Source: Aeromonas jandaei (GTDB lineage: Bacteria; Pseudomonadota; Gammaproteobacteria; Enterobacterales; Aeromonadaceae). Taken from it: DNA of 64,000 nucleotides. The stretch spans positions 696,001 to 760,000 of the forward strand of contig NZ_CP149571.1 in the NCBI RefSeq assembly GCF_037890695.1, read 5' to 3'. Position 1 is the first letter of the stretch, and each line of letters opens with the position of its first letter. A program made the translations under genes and the position numbers. The notes under the pieces are model-generated. The model did no database searches, was not told where the DNA came from, and saw nothing but the letters and a program-made list of their open reading frames with translations. Shown here in pieces: positions 11,345-20,261 of this stretch.

Positions 11345-11370
11345 CTGATTTATACATACGTATAAATCAG
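11345..11370. promoter_or_regulatory. Perfect 11-bp inverted repeat, probable TetR operator
   Basis: CTGATTTATAC and GTATAAATCAG form a perfect inverted repeat with a four-base spacer, 30 bases before the tetR start. The position and symmetry fit autoregulation by the TetR protein encoded next. Confidence 0.8.
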
Positions 11371-11400
11371 ATCGAAATCTGTGCAGCAGGAACCAGAAAG

Positions 11401-12042
11401 ATGAATCCAACCCGGCAGAAACTGCTCGATACCGGCCTCGCCATCGCCACCGAGAAGGGGCTGCGCGGCCTGACGGTGCGCGAGTTGGCGGCGGCGGCCG
11501 AGGTGAACCTCGGCTCCTTCGTCTACCACTTCGGCAACCGCGATGCCTTTATCGACGAGCTGGTCGAGCTCTGGTACGCCCCCCTCTATGACGAGCTCAA
11601 GGCGGTAGCAGCCAAAGGCTCCTACTCATCTGCCATCGCCATGTTCGAGGCCACCATGGAGGCGCTGATCGGGCTGGTGGCGCGCCAGCGCGGCTTTATC
11701 AACCACCTGTTTGGCGATGCGCTGGCGGGCGAAGGGGCGGCCCAGCGCTTTCTGCTCAGCCTGCCGCGCCGCCACCCTTTGCTGCTGATCGAGCAGGTAC
11801 GGATGGCACAGGCAGAAGGGTCGCTGGTCGCCGGTCACCCGCTCCAGCTGATGATCTTCATCATGGGGTCGGTCGGCCTGCCGCTGGTGATCGCCGGCAG
11901 CGGTCGCCAGCTCGGCTGGCTGCCCGAACAGGCCGCCCCCTTTCTGAGCCAGATAGACAGCCCAGAGGCCGCCAGACAGCGGCTGGTATGGGCCCTGCGC
12001 GGCCTGCGCCCCAACAACATGAAAGAAGGAGAAGCGGCATGA
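11401..12042 (+). CDS. TetR/AcrR-family transcriptional regulator of the ybh exporter operon
   Basis: A 213-residue TetR-family repressor. The N-terminal helix-turn-helix is clear: LTVRELAAAAEVNLGSFVYHFGNRDAFIDELV, about residues 25-56. The remainder is a helical ligand-binding and dimerisation domain without assignable specificity. The perfect inverted repeat at 11345-11370 is the likely operator. Its stop overlaps the next small frame and it lies directly ahead of ybhGFSR, paralleling the E. coli arrangement in which the TetR regulator CecR precedes ybhG, although the sequence does not look like a close CecR orthologue. Confidence 0.92.
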   Translation: MNPTRQKLLDTGLAIATEKGLRGLTVRELAAAAEVNLGSFVYHFGNRDAFIDELVELWYAPLYDELKAVAAKGSYSSAIAMFEATMEALIGLVARQRGFINHLFGDALAGEGAAQRFLLSLPRRHPLLLIEQVRMAQAEGSLVAGHPLQLMIFIMGSVGLPLVIAGSGRQLGWLPEQAAPFLSQIDSPEAARQRLVWALRGLRPNNMKEGEAA

Positions 12043-12193
12043 AACAACGCATCGCGATGGTAGCTCTGCTGCTGGCGGTTCTCAGTGGTTGCCTCTGGTT
12101 GCAGAGCCATCCTCAAGGAGAAGTGGTATGAAGCAACGCATTGCAATCGTGGCCCTGCTGCTAACCGTTATCGGTGGCTACCTCTGGTGGCAG
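12026..12193 (+). repeat. Diverged 89-bp tandem duplication of the ybhG ribosome site and 5' coding end
   Basis: The stretch starting at 12026 recurs, diverged, at 12115. Both copies read AAGGAGAAG, then four or five bases, then ATGAA(A/G)CAACGCAT(C/T)GC, and continue in parallel for about 80 bases. The offset of 89 bases is not a multiple of three, so the first copy is read in a different frame from ybhG and ends exactly at the ybhG start. Confidence 0.85.
12039..12131 (+). CDS. Small 30-aa frame resembling the YbhG membrane anchor (possible leader peptide or micro-lipoprotein)
   Basis: A 30-codon frame with its own AAGGAG site. It begins inside the tetR stop (ATGA) and ends with TGA overlapping the ybhG ATG. 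Its product starts MKQRIAMVALLLAVLSGC, nearly identical to the first residues of YbhG (MKQRIAIVALLLTV), and then ends quickly. Leu15-Ser16-Gly17-Cys18 looks like a lipobox, so a tiny lipoprotein is conceivable. It could equally be a relic of duplication that now couples translation from tetR to ybhG. Expression is not shown by sequence. Confidence 0.5.
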   Translation: MKQRIAMVALLLAVLSGCLWLQSHPQGEVV

Positions 12194-13096
12194 GGGCGCC
12201 CGGCCGACGGCTCCATCCTCTACGGCAACGTCGATATTCGCGACGTCAATCTGGCCTTTCGGGTCGGCGGCCGCGTCGATCAGGTACTGGTCGATGAGGG
12301 GGATAGGGTAAAAGCCGGTCAACTGCTGGCCCGCCTCGATCCGGCTCCCCTCACCCACAGCCGCGACAGCGCTCGCGCCAATCTGGCCGCGCTCACTGCC
12401 GCCAACACCTTGATCCACAAAGGCTATCGCAGCGAAGAGACCGACCGCGCCCGGGCCGCACTGGCCGCCGCCGAGGCCGCTGCGCTGGAAGCCGACCAGC
12501 AGTGGCGCCGCCAGAGCACATTGGCAGCCACCGGCGCCATCTCCCGCGGTCAGCTCGATACCGCCCGCTCCCAGCGAGATCAGACCCAGGCGCAGGTACG
12601 CTCGGCCCGCGAACAGCTCGCCCAGCTCGAAACCGGCTACCGCCCGGAGGAAATCGCCCAGTCCGATGCCCAGCTGGAAGGAGCCAAAGCGGCGCTCGCC
12701 AGTGCCGAACTGGCGCTGGCAGATGCCAACCTGACCGCCCCCAGCGACGGCATCATCATCAGTCGCGCCATCGAGAACGGCAGCATGGTGCAGAGCGGAG
12801 CGACCGCCTTCAACCTCTCCCTGACCGCGCCAGTCTGGGTGCGCGCCTATGTGGAGGAGCCCTGGCTCGGCCACTTCCCGAGCGGCGCCAAAGTGACCCT
12901 CACCACCGACTCGCGGCCAGACAAGCCCTATCACGGGGTGGTGGGCTTTGTCTCGCCGACCGCCGAGTTCACCCCGAAATCGGTGGAGACGCCTGACCTG
13001 CGCACTCACCTCGTCTACCGGCTGCGCATCGTGGTGCAGGATCCCGACCTGGCCCTGCGCCAGGGGATGCCGGTCACCGTCAGGCTTGCTCCATGA
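12128..13096 (+). CDS. ybhG: HlyD-family membrane-fusion (adaptor) protein YbhG
   Basis: Periplasmic adaptor linking the YbhFSR ABC exporter to an outer-membrane channel. The 322-residue product begins with an uncleaved-type hydrophobic anchor (MKQRIAIVALLLTVIGGYLWW), followed by a biotinyl-lipoyl half (VDIRDVNLAFRVGGRVDQVLVDEGDRVKAGQLLARLD), a long alpha-helical hairpin rich in Ala/Gln (about residues 90-190), the second lipoyl half (LTAPSDGIIISRAIENGSMVQSG) and a beta-barrel domain. The start at 12128 follows AAGGAG; an in-frame start at 12089 lies in the duplicated leader and is unlikely. The stop overlaps ybhF. Confidence 0.92.
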   Translation: MKQRIAIVALLLTVIGGYLWWQGRPADGSILYGNVDIRDVNLAFRVGGRVDQVLVDEGDRVKAGQLLARLDPAPLTHSRDSARANLAALTAANTLIHKGYRSEETDRARAALAAAEAAALEADQQWRRQSTLAATGAISRGQLDTARSQRDQTQAQVRSAREQLAQLETGYRPEEIAQSDAQLEGAKAALASAELALADANLTAPSDGIIISRAIENGSMVQSGATAFNLSLTAPVWVRAYVEEPWLGHFPSGAKVTLTTDSRPDKPYHGVVGFVSPTAEFTPKSVETPDLRTHLVYRLRIVVQDPDLALRQGMPVTVRLAP

Positions 13097-14847
13097 ACAG
13101 CGCCATCTCCCTTGAGGGGCTCACCAAACGCTTTGGCGAGCGGGTCGCCCTCAACGCCATCTCGGCCACCATTCCGACCGGTGGTATCACCGGGCTGGTC
13201 GGCCCCGACGGCGCGGGCAAGAGCACTTTGCTGCGCCTGTTGGCCGGTCTGCTGATCCCGGAGGCGGGCACCATCCGGGTGCTGGGGCTGGATCCGGTGA
13301 GCGAGGGAGATCTGCTGCGTCAGCGCCTCGGCTACATGCCCCAGCAGTTCGGCCTCTACGAGGATCTCAGCGTGCTGGAGAACCTCACCCTCTACGCTGA
13401 CTTGCGCGGCGTACTGGAGCCCGAACGCTCGCCCACCTTCGCGCGGCTGCTCGCCTTCACCGATCTTGCCCGCTTCACCGCACGACCGGCAGGCAAGCTC
13501 TCTGGCGGGATGAAACAGAAGCTCGGGCTGGCCTGCGCCCTGCTCGGCACCCCGGATGTGCTGCTGCTCGACGAACCCGGGGTCGGGGTCGATCCCATCT
13601 CTCGCCGCGCCCTCTGGCAGATGGTACGCGAGCTGGCCAAGGGAGGGATGACGGTGCTCTGGAGTACCGCCTATCTCGATGAGGCGGAGCTGTGCGACCA
13701 CGTGCTGCTGATGGCGGATGGCGAGGTGCGCACCAGCGGCACGCCGGCCAATCTGATGGGGGCCATGGCCAGCCGCTGCTGGCTGCTGGAGGCGGGGCAA
13801 CTGGATGGCCGCGAGCGACGCGCCCTGCTGCGCCGGGCGCTGGCTCACCCGGCGGTGATGGATGGCGCGGTGGCGGGGGAGCGGGTTCGCCTGCTGCTGC
13901 ACCCGGGCATGACGCCCCCACCGCTGGCGGAGCTGCATCTCGCCCACGGCGCCTTTCAACCGGCCCAGCCCCGGCTGGAAGATGCCTTTATCGACCTGCT
14001 CGGCGGCGGCCCCGGCGGGGAGTCGAGTCTGGCGGCCGGGATGCGGGAAGCTGAACTGCCGCAAGGGGTCTCTCCCGAGGCGGTGATCGAGGCGCGCCAC
14101 CTCACCAAGCGCTTCGGCGATTTTGCCGCCACCGATGATGTCAGCTTTGCGGTGCGCCGCGGCGAGATCTTCGGCCTGCTCGGCCCCAATGGGGCGGGCA
14201 AGTCCACCACCTTCAAGATGGAGTGCGGCCTGCTGCGCCCGAGCGAGGGGCAGGCACTGGTGACCGGCATCGATCTGGCTCACAGCCCCTCGGCGGCGCG
14301 CCAGCGCCTCGGCTACATGGCGCAGAAGTTCTCCCTCTACAAGCAGCTCACCGTGGCACAGAACCTCTCCTTCTTCGCCGGTATCTACGGCCTGTTCGGC
14401 CGCCACCAGCAGACGCGGATCGATGCCATGGTGACTGCCTTTGCCCTCGCCCCCTGGCTCGATCAGAAGGCGGAATCCCTGCCGCTCGGCCTGCGCCAGC
14501 GCTTATCGCTGGCCTGCGCCCTGCTGCACGAGCCGCCGCTGCTGTTCCTCGACGAGCCCACCTCCGGGGTCGATCCGGTGACCCGGCGCGAGTTCTGGTC
14601 GCACATCAACGCGCTGGCCGACCACGGCGTCACCGTGCTGGTCACCACCCACTTTATGGATGAGGCGGAGTATTGCGACCGCATTGCCCTCATCTATCGC
14701 GGCAAGCTGCTGGCGCTCGGCACTCCGGACGATCTCAAGGGGCTGGCCGCCAAAGAGGCGGCGACCTCTTTGCCAACCGGTTCCTTGCCGACCATGGAAG
14801 AGGCCTTTATAACCCTGGTCGAGCGGGCCAGCGAGGAGGACGCATGA
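13093..14847 (+). CDS. ybhF: ABC exporter ATPase YbhF, two fused nucleotide-binding domains
   Basis: Energises a drug/cation-type ABC exporter. The 584-residue protein contains two complete ATPase domains. Domain 1 has Walker [10 protein letters not shown] (Asp in place of the usual Asn), signature [16 protein letters not shown] and Walker [14 protein letters not shown]. Domain 2 (from about residue 330) has Walker [10 protein letters not shown], the degenerate signature [16 protein letters not shown] and Walker [14 protein letters not shown]. The same atypical second signature occurs in E. coli YbhF, which supports orthology. It overlaps ybhG and ybhS by four bases each. Confidence 0.95.
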   Translation: MNSAISLEGLTKRFGERVALNAISATIPTGGITGLVGPDGAGKSTLLRLLAGLLIPEAGTIRVLGLDPVSEGDLLRQRLGYMPQQFGLYEDLSVLENLTLYADLRGVLEPERSPTFARLLAFTDLARFTARPAGKLSGGMKQKLGLACALLGTPDVLLLDEPGVGVDPISRRALWQMVRELAKGGMTVLWSTAYLDEAELCDHVLLMADGEVRTSGTPANLMGAMASRCWLLEAGQLDGRERRALLRRALAHPAVMDGAVAGERVRLLLHPGMTPPPLAELHLAHGAFQPAQPRLEDAFIDLLGGGPGGESSLAAGMREAELPQGVSPEAVIEARHLTKRFGDFAATDDVSFAVRRGEIFGLLGPNGAGKSTTFKMECGLLRPSEGQALVTGIDLAHSPSAARQRLGYMAQKFSLYKQLTVAQNLSFFAGIYGLFGRHQQTRIDAMVTAFALAPWLDQKAESLPLGLRQRLSLACALLHEPPLLFLDEPTSGVDPVTRREFWSHINALADHGVTVLVTTHFMDEAEYCDRIALIYRGKLLALGTPDDLKGLAAKEAATSLPTGSLPTMEEAFITLVERASEEDA

Positions 14848-15953
14848 GCATCAACCGTCGGCGACTGCTGGCCCTCTGCCGCAAGGAGACGCTGCAAATC
14901 GTCCGTGACCCGAGCAGCATCCTCATCGCCTTCATCATGCCGGTGGTACTGCTGGTGGTAATGGGTTACGCCATCAATCTGGATGTGGACCATCTACGCC
15001 TCGGCATCTGGCGCACCGACAGCGGCGCACCGGCGGTGCGGCTGGAGCAGGCCCTGCGCGGCTCTACCGCGCTGGAGATCCACAGCGGCCCGAGCAAGGA
15101 GTCCCTGCTCGCCAGCCTGGCCCGCGGCGAGATCCGCGGCCTGCTGGTGATCGATGACGGCTTCTCCCGCGCCATGGCCGGTCAGGGCAATGGCACGCCG
15201 CAGGCGCTGCTGCTCACCGACGGCTCCGAGCCCAACACCGCCAACTTCGTCACCAACTATGTGCAGGGGATCTGGCAGGGGTGGCTCGCTGGCGAGGGGG
15301 TCGCCATGCCGGTGTCGATAGAGAGCCGCGCCTGGTTCAACCCGGCGCTGGTAAGCCGCAATTTTCTGGTGCCGGGCTCCGTTGCGGTGGTGATGACCAT
15401 CATAGGCGCCCTGCTCACCTCGCTGGTGGTGGCGCGGGAGTGGGAGCGCGGCACCATGGAGGCGCTGCTTGCCACCCCGGTCACCAAGGGGGAGCTGCTG
15501 CTCTCCAAGCTGCTGCCCTACTACGGCCTCGGCATCATCGCCATGCTGCTCTGCCTGCTCTTCTCGGTGGCGGTAATGGAAGTACCGTGGCGCGGCTCCC
15601 TGCTGCTGCTCTTTCTGGTCACCAGCGTCTTTCTTGGCAGCGCGCTCGGACTCGGGCTGTTTCTCTCCACCGTGATGCGCAGCCAGTTCAATGCCGCGCA
15701 GGCGGCGCTGATCGCCGCTTTTCTGCCCGCGGTGATGCTGTCGGGCTTCGTGTTCGAGATCGCCAGCATGCCGCCGCTGCTGCGGGCCATCACCCACCTC
15801 ATTCCGGCCCGCTACTTCGCCAGCTCGTTGCAGACCCTCTATCAGGCGGGCAGCGTCTTCTCGATCCTGCTGGTCAACGGTTTCTGTCTGCTGCTGCTGG
15901 CGGGTTTCTGGCTGGCCCTGACCGCCCGCAAGACGCGGCGCACTCTGGAGTAA
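14844..15953 (+). CDS. ybhS: ABC-2 type exporter permease YbhS
   Basis: First membrane subunit of the YbhFSR exporter. The 369-residue product has an ABC-2 layout: one N-terminal membrane segment (SSILIAFIMPVVLLVVMGYAI), a large periplasmic domain (about residues 50-170), then five C-terminal membrane segments, including the SREWERGTMEALLATPVTKGELL-type loop seen here as VAREWERGTMEALLATP. The ATG at 14844 overlaps the ybhF stop and has GAGGA upstream. It is followed three bases later by ybhR. Confidence 0.94.
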   Translation: MSINRRRLLALCRKETLQIVRDPSSILIAFIMPVVLLVVMGYAINLDVDHLRLGIWRTDSGAPAVRLEQALRGSTALEIHSGPSKESLLASLARGEIRGLLVIDDGFSRAMAGQGNGTPQALLLTDGSEPNTANFVTNYVQGIWQGWLAGEGVAMPVSIESRAWFNPALVSRNFLVPGSVAVVMTIIGALLTSLVVAREWERGTMEALLATPVTKGELLLSKLLPYYGLGIIAMLLCLLFSVAVMEVPWRGSLLLLFLVTSVFLGSALGLGLFLSTVMRSQFNAAQAALIAAFLPAVMLSGFVFEIASMPPLLRAITHLIPARYFASSLQTLYQAGSVFSILLVNGFCLLLLAGFWLALTARKTRRTLE

Positions 15954-15956
15954 CCC

Positions 15957-17045
15957 ATGCTGATCCGACTCTGGTGGCTGATCCGAAAAGAGCTGCAGGC
16001 CCTGATGGGCAATACTCAGGGGCGCTTTCTGCTCATCATGCCGGTGTTGCTGCAAACCGCCCTCTTCCCGTTCGCTGCCACCCTGGAGGTGACCGGCAAC
16101 ACGCTGGCCATCTACAACCAGGATGGCGGCGCCCAGAGCCGCGAGCTGCTGGAGCGCCTCACCCATATGCCCGCTTTTACCACCATCATCCCGGTGCAAG
16201 GCGAGGCGGGAATGACCGAGGCCATCACCGGGCAGCAGGCGCTGCTCGGGCTGATTATTCCGAGCGATTTCTCCCGCCGATTGGCGCGTGGCGAACCGGC
16301 CAAGGTGCAGCTGATCATCGACGGCCGCCGCTCCAACGGTGGTCAGGTAGCGGCGGGCTACATCAGTCAGGTGATCGCCCGCTGGCAAAGTGAGGGCAAG
16401 GGGCAACCCGAGCTGGCGGTACGCAACCTCTACAACCCCAACGTCGAGTTCCACTGGCATATCCTGCCGGCGCTGGTGGCCATCATCACCACCACGGGGT
16501 GTCTTATCGTCACCGCCCTCTCGGTCGCACGGGAGCGGGAGGAGGGCACCTTCGACCAGCTGCTGGTCTCCCCCCTCACCGCAGGCTGGATCATGGCGGG
16601 CAAGGCGGTGCCCGGCATCATGGTGGCGGTGGGGCAAGGGTGCATAGTCGCGCTGGCCGCCCGTTTTGTCTTTCACCTCCCCTTTGCCGGCAGCCTCAGC
16701 CTGCTGATGGCGGGCATGGTCTGCTACGGGCTGGCACTGGCCGGGATCGGGCTCTTTATCTCGTCGTTCTGCTCGACCCAGCAGCAGGCGTTTCTCGGGG
16801 TATTCTCCTTCACCGTCCCGGCGGTGATCCTCTCGGGCTACATCTCGCCGGTGGAGAACATGCCGCAGGTGTTCCAGTGGCTGGCGGCCATCGACCCCCT
16901 CACCCACTTTATCGTGCTGCTCAAGGGGGTCTTCCTCAAGGGGTTTGACTGGTCGGCAGCCTGGCCCCTGCTCTGGCCGCTGCTCGCCATCGCCGGGGTC
17001 ACCCTGTCGCTGGCGCTCGCCATGTTCCGCCGCCATATCGCCTGA
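15957..17045 (+). CDS. ybhR: ABC-2 type exporter permease YbhR
   Basis: Second membrane subunit of the same exporter, paralogous to YbhS. It has 362 residues, an N-terminal membrane segment after IRKELQALMGNTQGRFLL, a periplasmic domain, the ABC-2 coupling motif VAREREEGTFDQLLVSPL, and five membrane helices ending with the GYISPVENMPQVFQWLAAIDPLTHFI block. In E. coli the system exports cefoperazone/chloramphenicol-type drugs and cations; that substrate range is inferred here, not seen. Confidence 0.94.
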   Translation: MLIRLWWLIRKELQALMGNTQGRFLLIMPVLLQTALFPFAATLEVTGNTLAIYNQDGGAQSRELLERLTHMPAFTTIIPVQGEAGMTEAITGQQALLGLIIPSDFSRRLARGEPAKVQLIIDGRRSNGGQVAAGYISQVIARWQSEGKGQPELAVRNLYNPNVEFHWHILPALVAIITTTGCLIVTALSVAREREEGTFDQLLVSPLTAGWIMAGKAVPGIMVAVGQGCIVALAARFVFHLPFAGSLSLLMAGMVCYGLALAGIGLFISSFCSTQQQAFLGVFSFTVPAVILSGYISPVENMPQVFQWLAAIDPLTHFIVLLKGVFLKGFDWSAAWPLLWPLLAIAGVTLSLALAMFRRHIA

Positions 17046-17068
17046 CGCGCCGCCTTGCTCAGCTGATG

Positions 17069-17100
17069 CCGGTCTCGCCCAGTGCGAGACCGGGCTTTTC
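17069..17100 (+). terminator. Probable terminator after ybhR
   Basis: Perfect ten-base stem CCGGTCTCGC / GCGAGACCGG with a five-base loop, then GGCTTTTC. The T run is short, so termination may be partial. Confidence 0.7.
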
Positions 17101-17227
17101 AGACAGAAGTCTTCACTCCCCGGCTGTGGGTAAACCGGGCTTTCCCTCCACCATCCCTCACTCCACACCAGCGCAGAAATCATCAACTGGTATACCTATT
17201 TTTGTATATCTTTGAATTTTATCGAAT

Positions 17228-17243
17228 TACCCCTGACGAGATA
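17228..17243. promoter_or_regulatory. Candidate NarL/NarP 7-2-7 site upstream of nirB
   Basis: TACCCCT matches the NarL heptamer (TACYYMT) and is followed two bases later by CGAGATA, a five-of-seven match to the inverted heptamer. The centre (17235.5) is 69.5 bases upstream of the predicted transcript start, the same position as in E. coli nirB. Confidence 0.65.
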
Positions 17244-17256
17244 TATAAATAGACAC

Positions 17257-17298
17257 TTGATTTGCATCAATTGCCCGCCCCGACTGACTGGGTAGCCT
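17257..17298 (+). promoter_or_regulatory. FNR-dependent class II promoter of nirBDC-cysG
   Basis: A perfect FNR box TTGAT-TTGC-ATCAA occupies 17257-17270. Twenty-two bases further is TAGCCT (17293-17298), placed exactly where the -10 should be if FNR binds at -41.5. The predicted transcript start is near 17305, upstream of the nirB ATG at 17341. Confidence 0.9.
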
Positions 17299-17340
17299 AG
17301 CCCCAGAATGATGTTTTATTACTCCAAACTAGAGGCAATC

Positions 17341-19887
17341 ATGAGCAAAGTCAGACTGGTCGTTGTGGGCAACGGCATGGTGGGGCACCGCTTCATCGAA
17401 GAGCTGATCGAGCGGGCCGACCCGGGCCGCTACGAGATCACCGTCTTCGGTGCAGAACCCCGTCCCGCCTACGATCGCGTCCATCTCTCCTCCTACTTCT
17501 CCCATCACACCAGTGAAGATCTCTCCCTCGTCAAACCCGGCTTCTACGACAAGCACGGCATCCGCCTGCTGCTCGGCGAAGCGGTGAAAAAAATCGACAG
17601 GGCCAACCGCGAAGTGCACTCCAACAAGGGCACTGTGGTCGAGTACGACAAGCTGGTGCTGGCCACCGGCTCCTACCCCTGGGTGCCGCCCATTGCGGGC
17701 AGCCAGCACCACGAGTGCTTCGTCTATCGCACCATCGAGGATCTGAAAGCAATTCGCAGCGCCGCCAAGAGCGGCAAGAGCGGGGTGGTGATCGGGGGCG
17801 GCCTGCTTGGCCTCGAAGCCGCCGGAGCCCTCAAGGCGCTGGGTCTCGAGACCCACGTGGTGGAGTTTGCTCCTGTGCTGATGGCCGAGCAGCTCGACGG
17901 TCAGGGCGGCCAGCTGCTGCGCCGCAAGATCGAATCCATGGGCGTGCAGGTACACACCAGCAAGAGCACCAGCGAGATCCTGATGCATGGCGGCGAGCAG
18001 GCGAAACACCGCCTCGCCTTTGCCGATGGCAGCCAGCTTGAAGTGGACGTGGTGGTCTTCTCCACCGGCATTCGCCCGCAAGATACCTTGGGCCGCTACG
18101 GTGATCTGGCCATCGCCGAGCGCGGCGGCATCGTCATCGACGATCACTGCCTCACCTCCGACCCCGACATCTACGCCATCGGCGAGTGCGCCGCATGGCA
18201 GGGTCGCTTCTTCGGGCTGGTGGCGCCGGGCTACAAGATGGCCCAGATCACCGTCGACCATCTGCTCGGCGGCGACAGCCGTTTCGAGGGGGCGGACATG
18301 AGCGCCAAGCTCAAGCTGCTCGGCGTCTCCGTCGGCTCCATCGGTGATGCCCACGGCCGCACCCCGGGCAGCCACAGCTATGTGTTTCAGGATGACCAAG
18401 CTGGCGTCTACAAGAAGATCGTGGTGAGCGAAGACAACAGCCGCCTGCTCGGCGCCGTACTGGTGGGTGACGTGGAGGATTACGGCAACCTGCTGCAGAT
18501 GATGCTCAACACCCTGCCGCTGCCGAGCCACCCGGATACCCTGATCCTGCCCGCCTACGCCGGTGCCAAGCCGACGCTGGGGGTGGATGCCCTGCCGGAG
18601 AGCGCCCAGATCTGCTCCTGTTTCGACGTCTCCAAGGGCGACATCGCCCAAGCGGTGGCCGAGGGTCACACCACCCTGGCCGCCATCAAGCAGCACACCA
18701 AGGCCGGTACCGGCTGCGGCGGCTGCGTGCCGCTCATCAGTCAGGTGCTCAACGCCGAGCTGGTGAAGCAGGGCATCGAGGTCAACAACCACCTCTGTGC
18801 CCACTTCCCCCACTCCCGTCAGGAGCTGTTCCATCTGGTCAAGGTGGAGGGGATCAAGAGCTTTGACGAGCTGCTGGCCAAACACGGTCAGGGCTATGGC
18901 TGCGAAGTGTGCAAACCGACCGTCGGCTCCATCCTCGCCTCCTGCTGGAACGAGCATGTGCTGAGCCCGCGCAACACCCCGCTGCAGGACACCAACGACA
19001 TCTTCCTCGGCAACATGCAGAAGGACGGCAGCTACTCCGTCATCCCGCGCATGGCCGGTGGCGAAGTGACTCCGGAAGGGCTGCTGGCAGTGGCCGAAGT
19101 GGCCCGCGACTACCAGCTCTACACCAAGATCACCGGCGCCCAGCGCATCGGCCTGTTCGGGGCCCAGAAGGATGATCTGCCCGCCATCTGGCGCAAGCTA
19201 CTGGCAGCGGGTTTCGAGACCGGTCAGGCCTACGCCAAGGCGCTGCGCATGGCCAAGACCTGCGTCGGCAGCACCTGGTGCCGCTTCGGCGTGCAGGACA
19301 GCGTCGGCCTCGGGGTCTTCCTCGAGAACCGCTACAAGGGCATTCGCACCCCGCACAAGATGAAGTTCGGCGTCTCCGGCTGCACCCGCGAATGTGCGGA
19401 AGCGCAGGGCAAGGATGTCGGCATCATCGCCACCGATGCGGGCTGGAACCTCTATGTGGGCGGCAACGGCGGCATGAAGCCGCGCCACGCCGACCTGCTG
19501 GCCTCCGATCTCGACCGCGAAACCCTGATCAAGCTGATCGACCGTTTTATGATGTTCTACGTCACCAGCGCCGACAAACTGCAGCGTACCTCGGTCTGGC
19601 TCGGCAATCTGGAAGGGGGCGTCGACTACCTGCGCGAGGTGATCGTCGACGACAAGCTGGGGCTGGCCGAGACGCTGGAGCGCGATATCCAGACCCTGAT
19701 CGACAGCTACGAGTGCGAATGGTCGCGCACCCTCAACGAAGAGGAAGCGCTCAAGCGCTTCAGCCACTTCATCAACAGCGACAAGCGCGACCCGGACGTC
19801 CAGTTCGTCTCCGAGCGCGACCAGCATCGACCCGCCACTCCGGCCGAGCGCATCCCCGTCTACCAGATCGAGGTGGAAACCAAATGA
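17341..19887 (+). CDS. nirB: NADH-dependent nitrite reductase large subunit
   Basis: NirB reduces nitrite to ammonia in the cytoplasm with NADH, using FAD, Fe-S clusters and sirohaem. The 848-residue product shows the N-terminal FAD motif VVVGNGMVGHRFIEEL, the NAD-binding GVVIGGGLLGLEAAG, a BFD-like [2Fe-2S] segment (ICSCFDV ... GTGCGGCVP), and the C-terminal sulfite/nitrite reductase motifs TCVGSTWCRFG and GCTRECAEAQGKD carrying the four cysteines for the 4Fe-4S/sirohaem pair. The start at 17341 is preferred over 17308 because the predicted transcript begins near 17305 and E. coli NirB has a similar length (about 847). Confidence 0.97.
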   Translation: MSKVRLVVVGNGMVGHRFIEELIERADPGRYEITVFGAEPRPAYDRVHLSSYFSHHTSEDLSLVKPGFYDKHGIRLLLGEAVKKIDRANREVHSNKGTVVEYDKLVLATGSYPWVPPIAGSQHHECFVYRTIEDLKAIRSAAKSGKSGVVIGGGLLGLEAAGALKALGLETHVVEFAPVLMAEQLDGQGGQLLRRKIESMGVQVHTSKSTSEILMHGGEQAKHRLAFADGSQLEVDVVVFSTGIRPQDTLGRYGDLAIAERGGIVIDDHCLTSDPDIYAIGECAAWQGRFFGLVAPGYKMAQITVDHLLGGDSRFEGADMSAKLKLLGVSVGSIGDAHGRTPGSHSYVFQDDQAGVYKKIVVSEDNSRLLGAVLVGDVEDYGNLLQMMLNTLPLPSHPDTLILPAYAGAKPTLGVDALPESAQICSCFDVSKGDIAQAVAEGHTTLAAIKQHTKAGTGCGGCVPLISQVLNAELVKQGIEVNNHLCAHFPHSRQELFHLVKVEGIKSFDELLAKHGQGYGCEVCKPTVGSILASCWNEHVLSPRNTPLQDTNDIFLGNMQKDGSYSVIPRMAGGEVTPEGLLAVAEVARDYQLYTKITGAQRIGLFGAQKDDLPAIWRKLLAAGFETGQAYAKALRMAKTCVGSTWCRFGVQDSVGLGVFLENRYKGIRTPHKMKFGVSGCTRECAEAQGKDVGIIATDAGWNLYVGGNGGMKPRHADLLASDLDRETLIKLIDRFMMFYVTSADKLQRTSVWLGNLEGGVDYLREVIVDDKLGLAETLERDIQTLIDSYECEWSRTLNEEEALKRFSHFINSDKRDPDVQFVSERDQHRPATPAERIPVYQIEVETK

Positions 19888-20204
19888 TGAAACTTGCCTG
19901 CCAACTCAACGACATACTCCCTGGCACCGGCGTCTGCGCTCTGCTCGAAGGCCGCCAGATCGCCCTGTTCCGCCCGAGCGCAGCCGCCGAGGTGTTCGCC
20001 ATCGACAACCGGGATCCCTTCTTCGCCGCCAACGTACTGTCGCGGGGCCTGATCTGCGAACACGACGGTGAGCTCTGGGTGGCCAGCCCGCTCAAGAAGC
20101 AGCGCTTTCGCCTGAGCGACGGCCACTGCGTCGATAACCCTGCGATGTCGGTGCAGAGCTATCCCGTTGAAGTGCGCGATCAGCAGGTCTGGGTCGCCGT
20201 CTAA
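19884..20204 (+). CDS. nirD: Nitrite reductase small subunit (Rieske-like fold)
   Basis: NirD is the small partner of NirB. The 106-residue product has the Rieske-like beta fold but, as in NirD of enterobacteria, lacks the Cys-His cluster ligands. Recognisable segments are CALLEGRQIALFRP, VFAIDNRDPFFAANVLSRGLI and ELWVASPLKKQRFRLSDGHC. Tandem ATGs (19884, 19887) overlap the nirB stop, so the subunits are translationally coupled. A GC hairpin follows before nirC. Confidence 0.94.
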   Translation: MMKLACQLNDILPGTGVCALLEGRQIALFRPSAAAEVFAIDNRDPFFAANVLSRGLICEHDGELWVASPLKKQRFRLSDGHCVDNPAMSVQSYPVEVRDQQVWVAV

Positions 20205-20222
20205 AGCCGATTTCACTCTCTT

Positions 20223-20246
20223 TCGGGCTGCCCGAGGGCAGCCCTT
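20223..20246 (+). other. GC hairpin between nirD and nirC
   Basis: GGGCTGCCC and GGGCAGCCC form a nine-base stem with almost no loop, followed by TTTC. It may attenuate or stabilise the nirBD message ahead of nirC; the gene order argues for read-through. Confidence 0.6.
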
Positions 20247-20261
20247 TCAAGGACTCACAAG

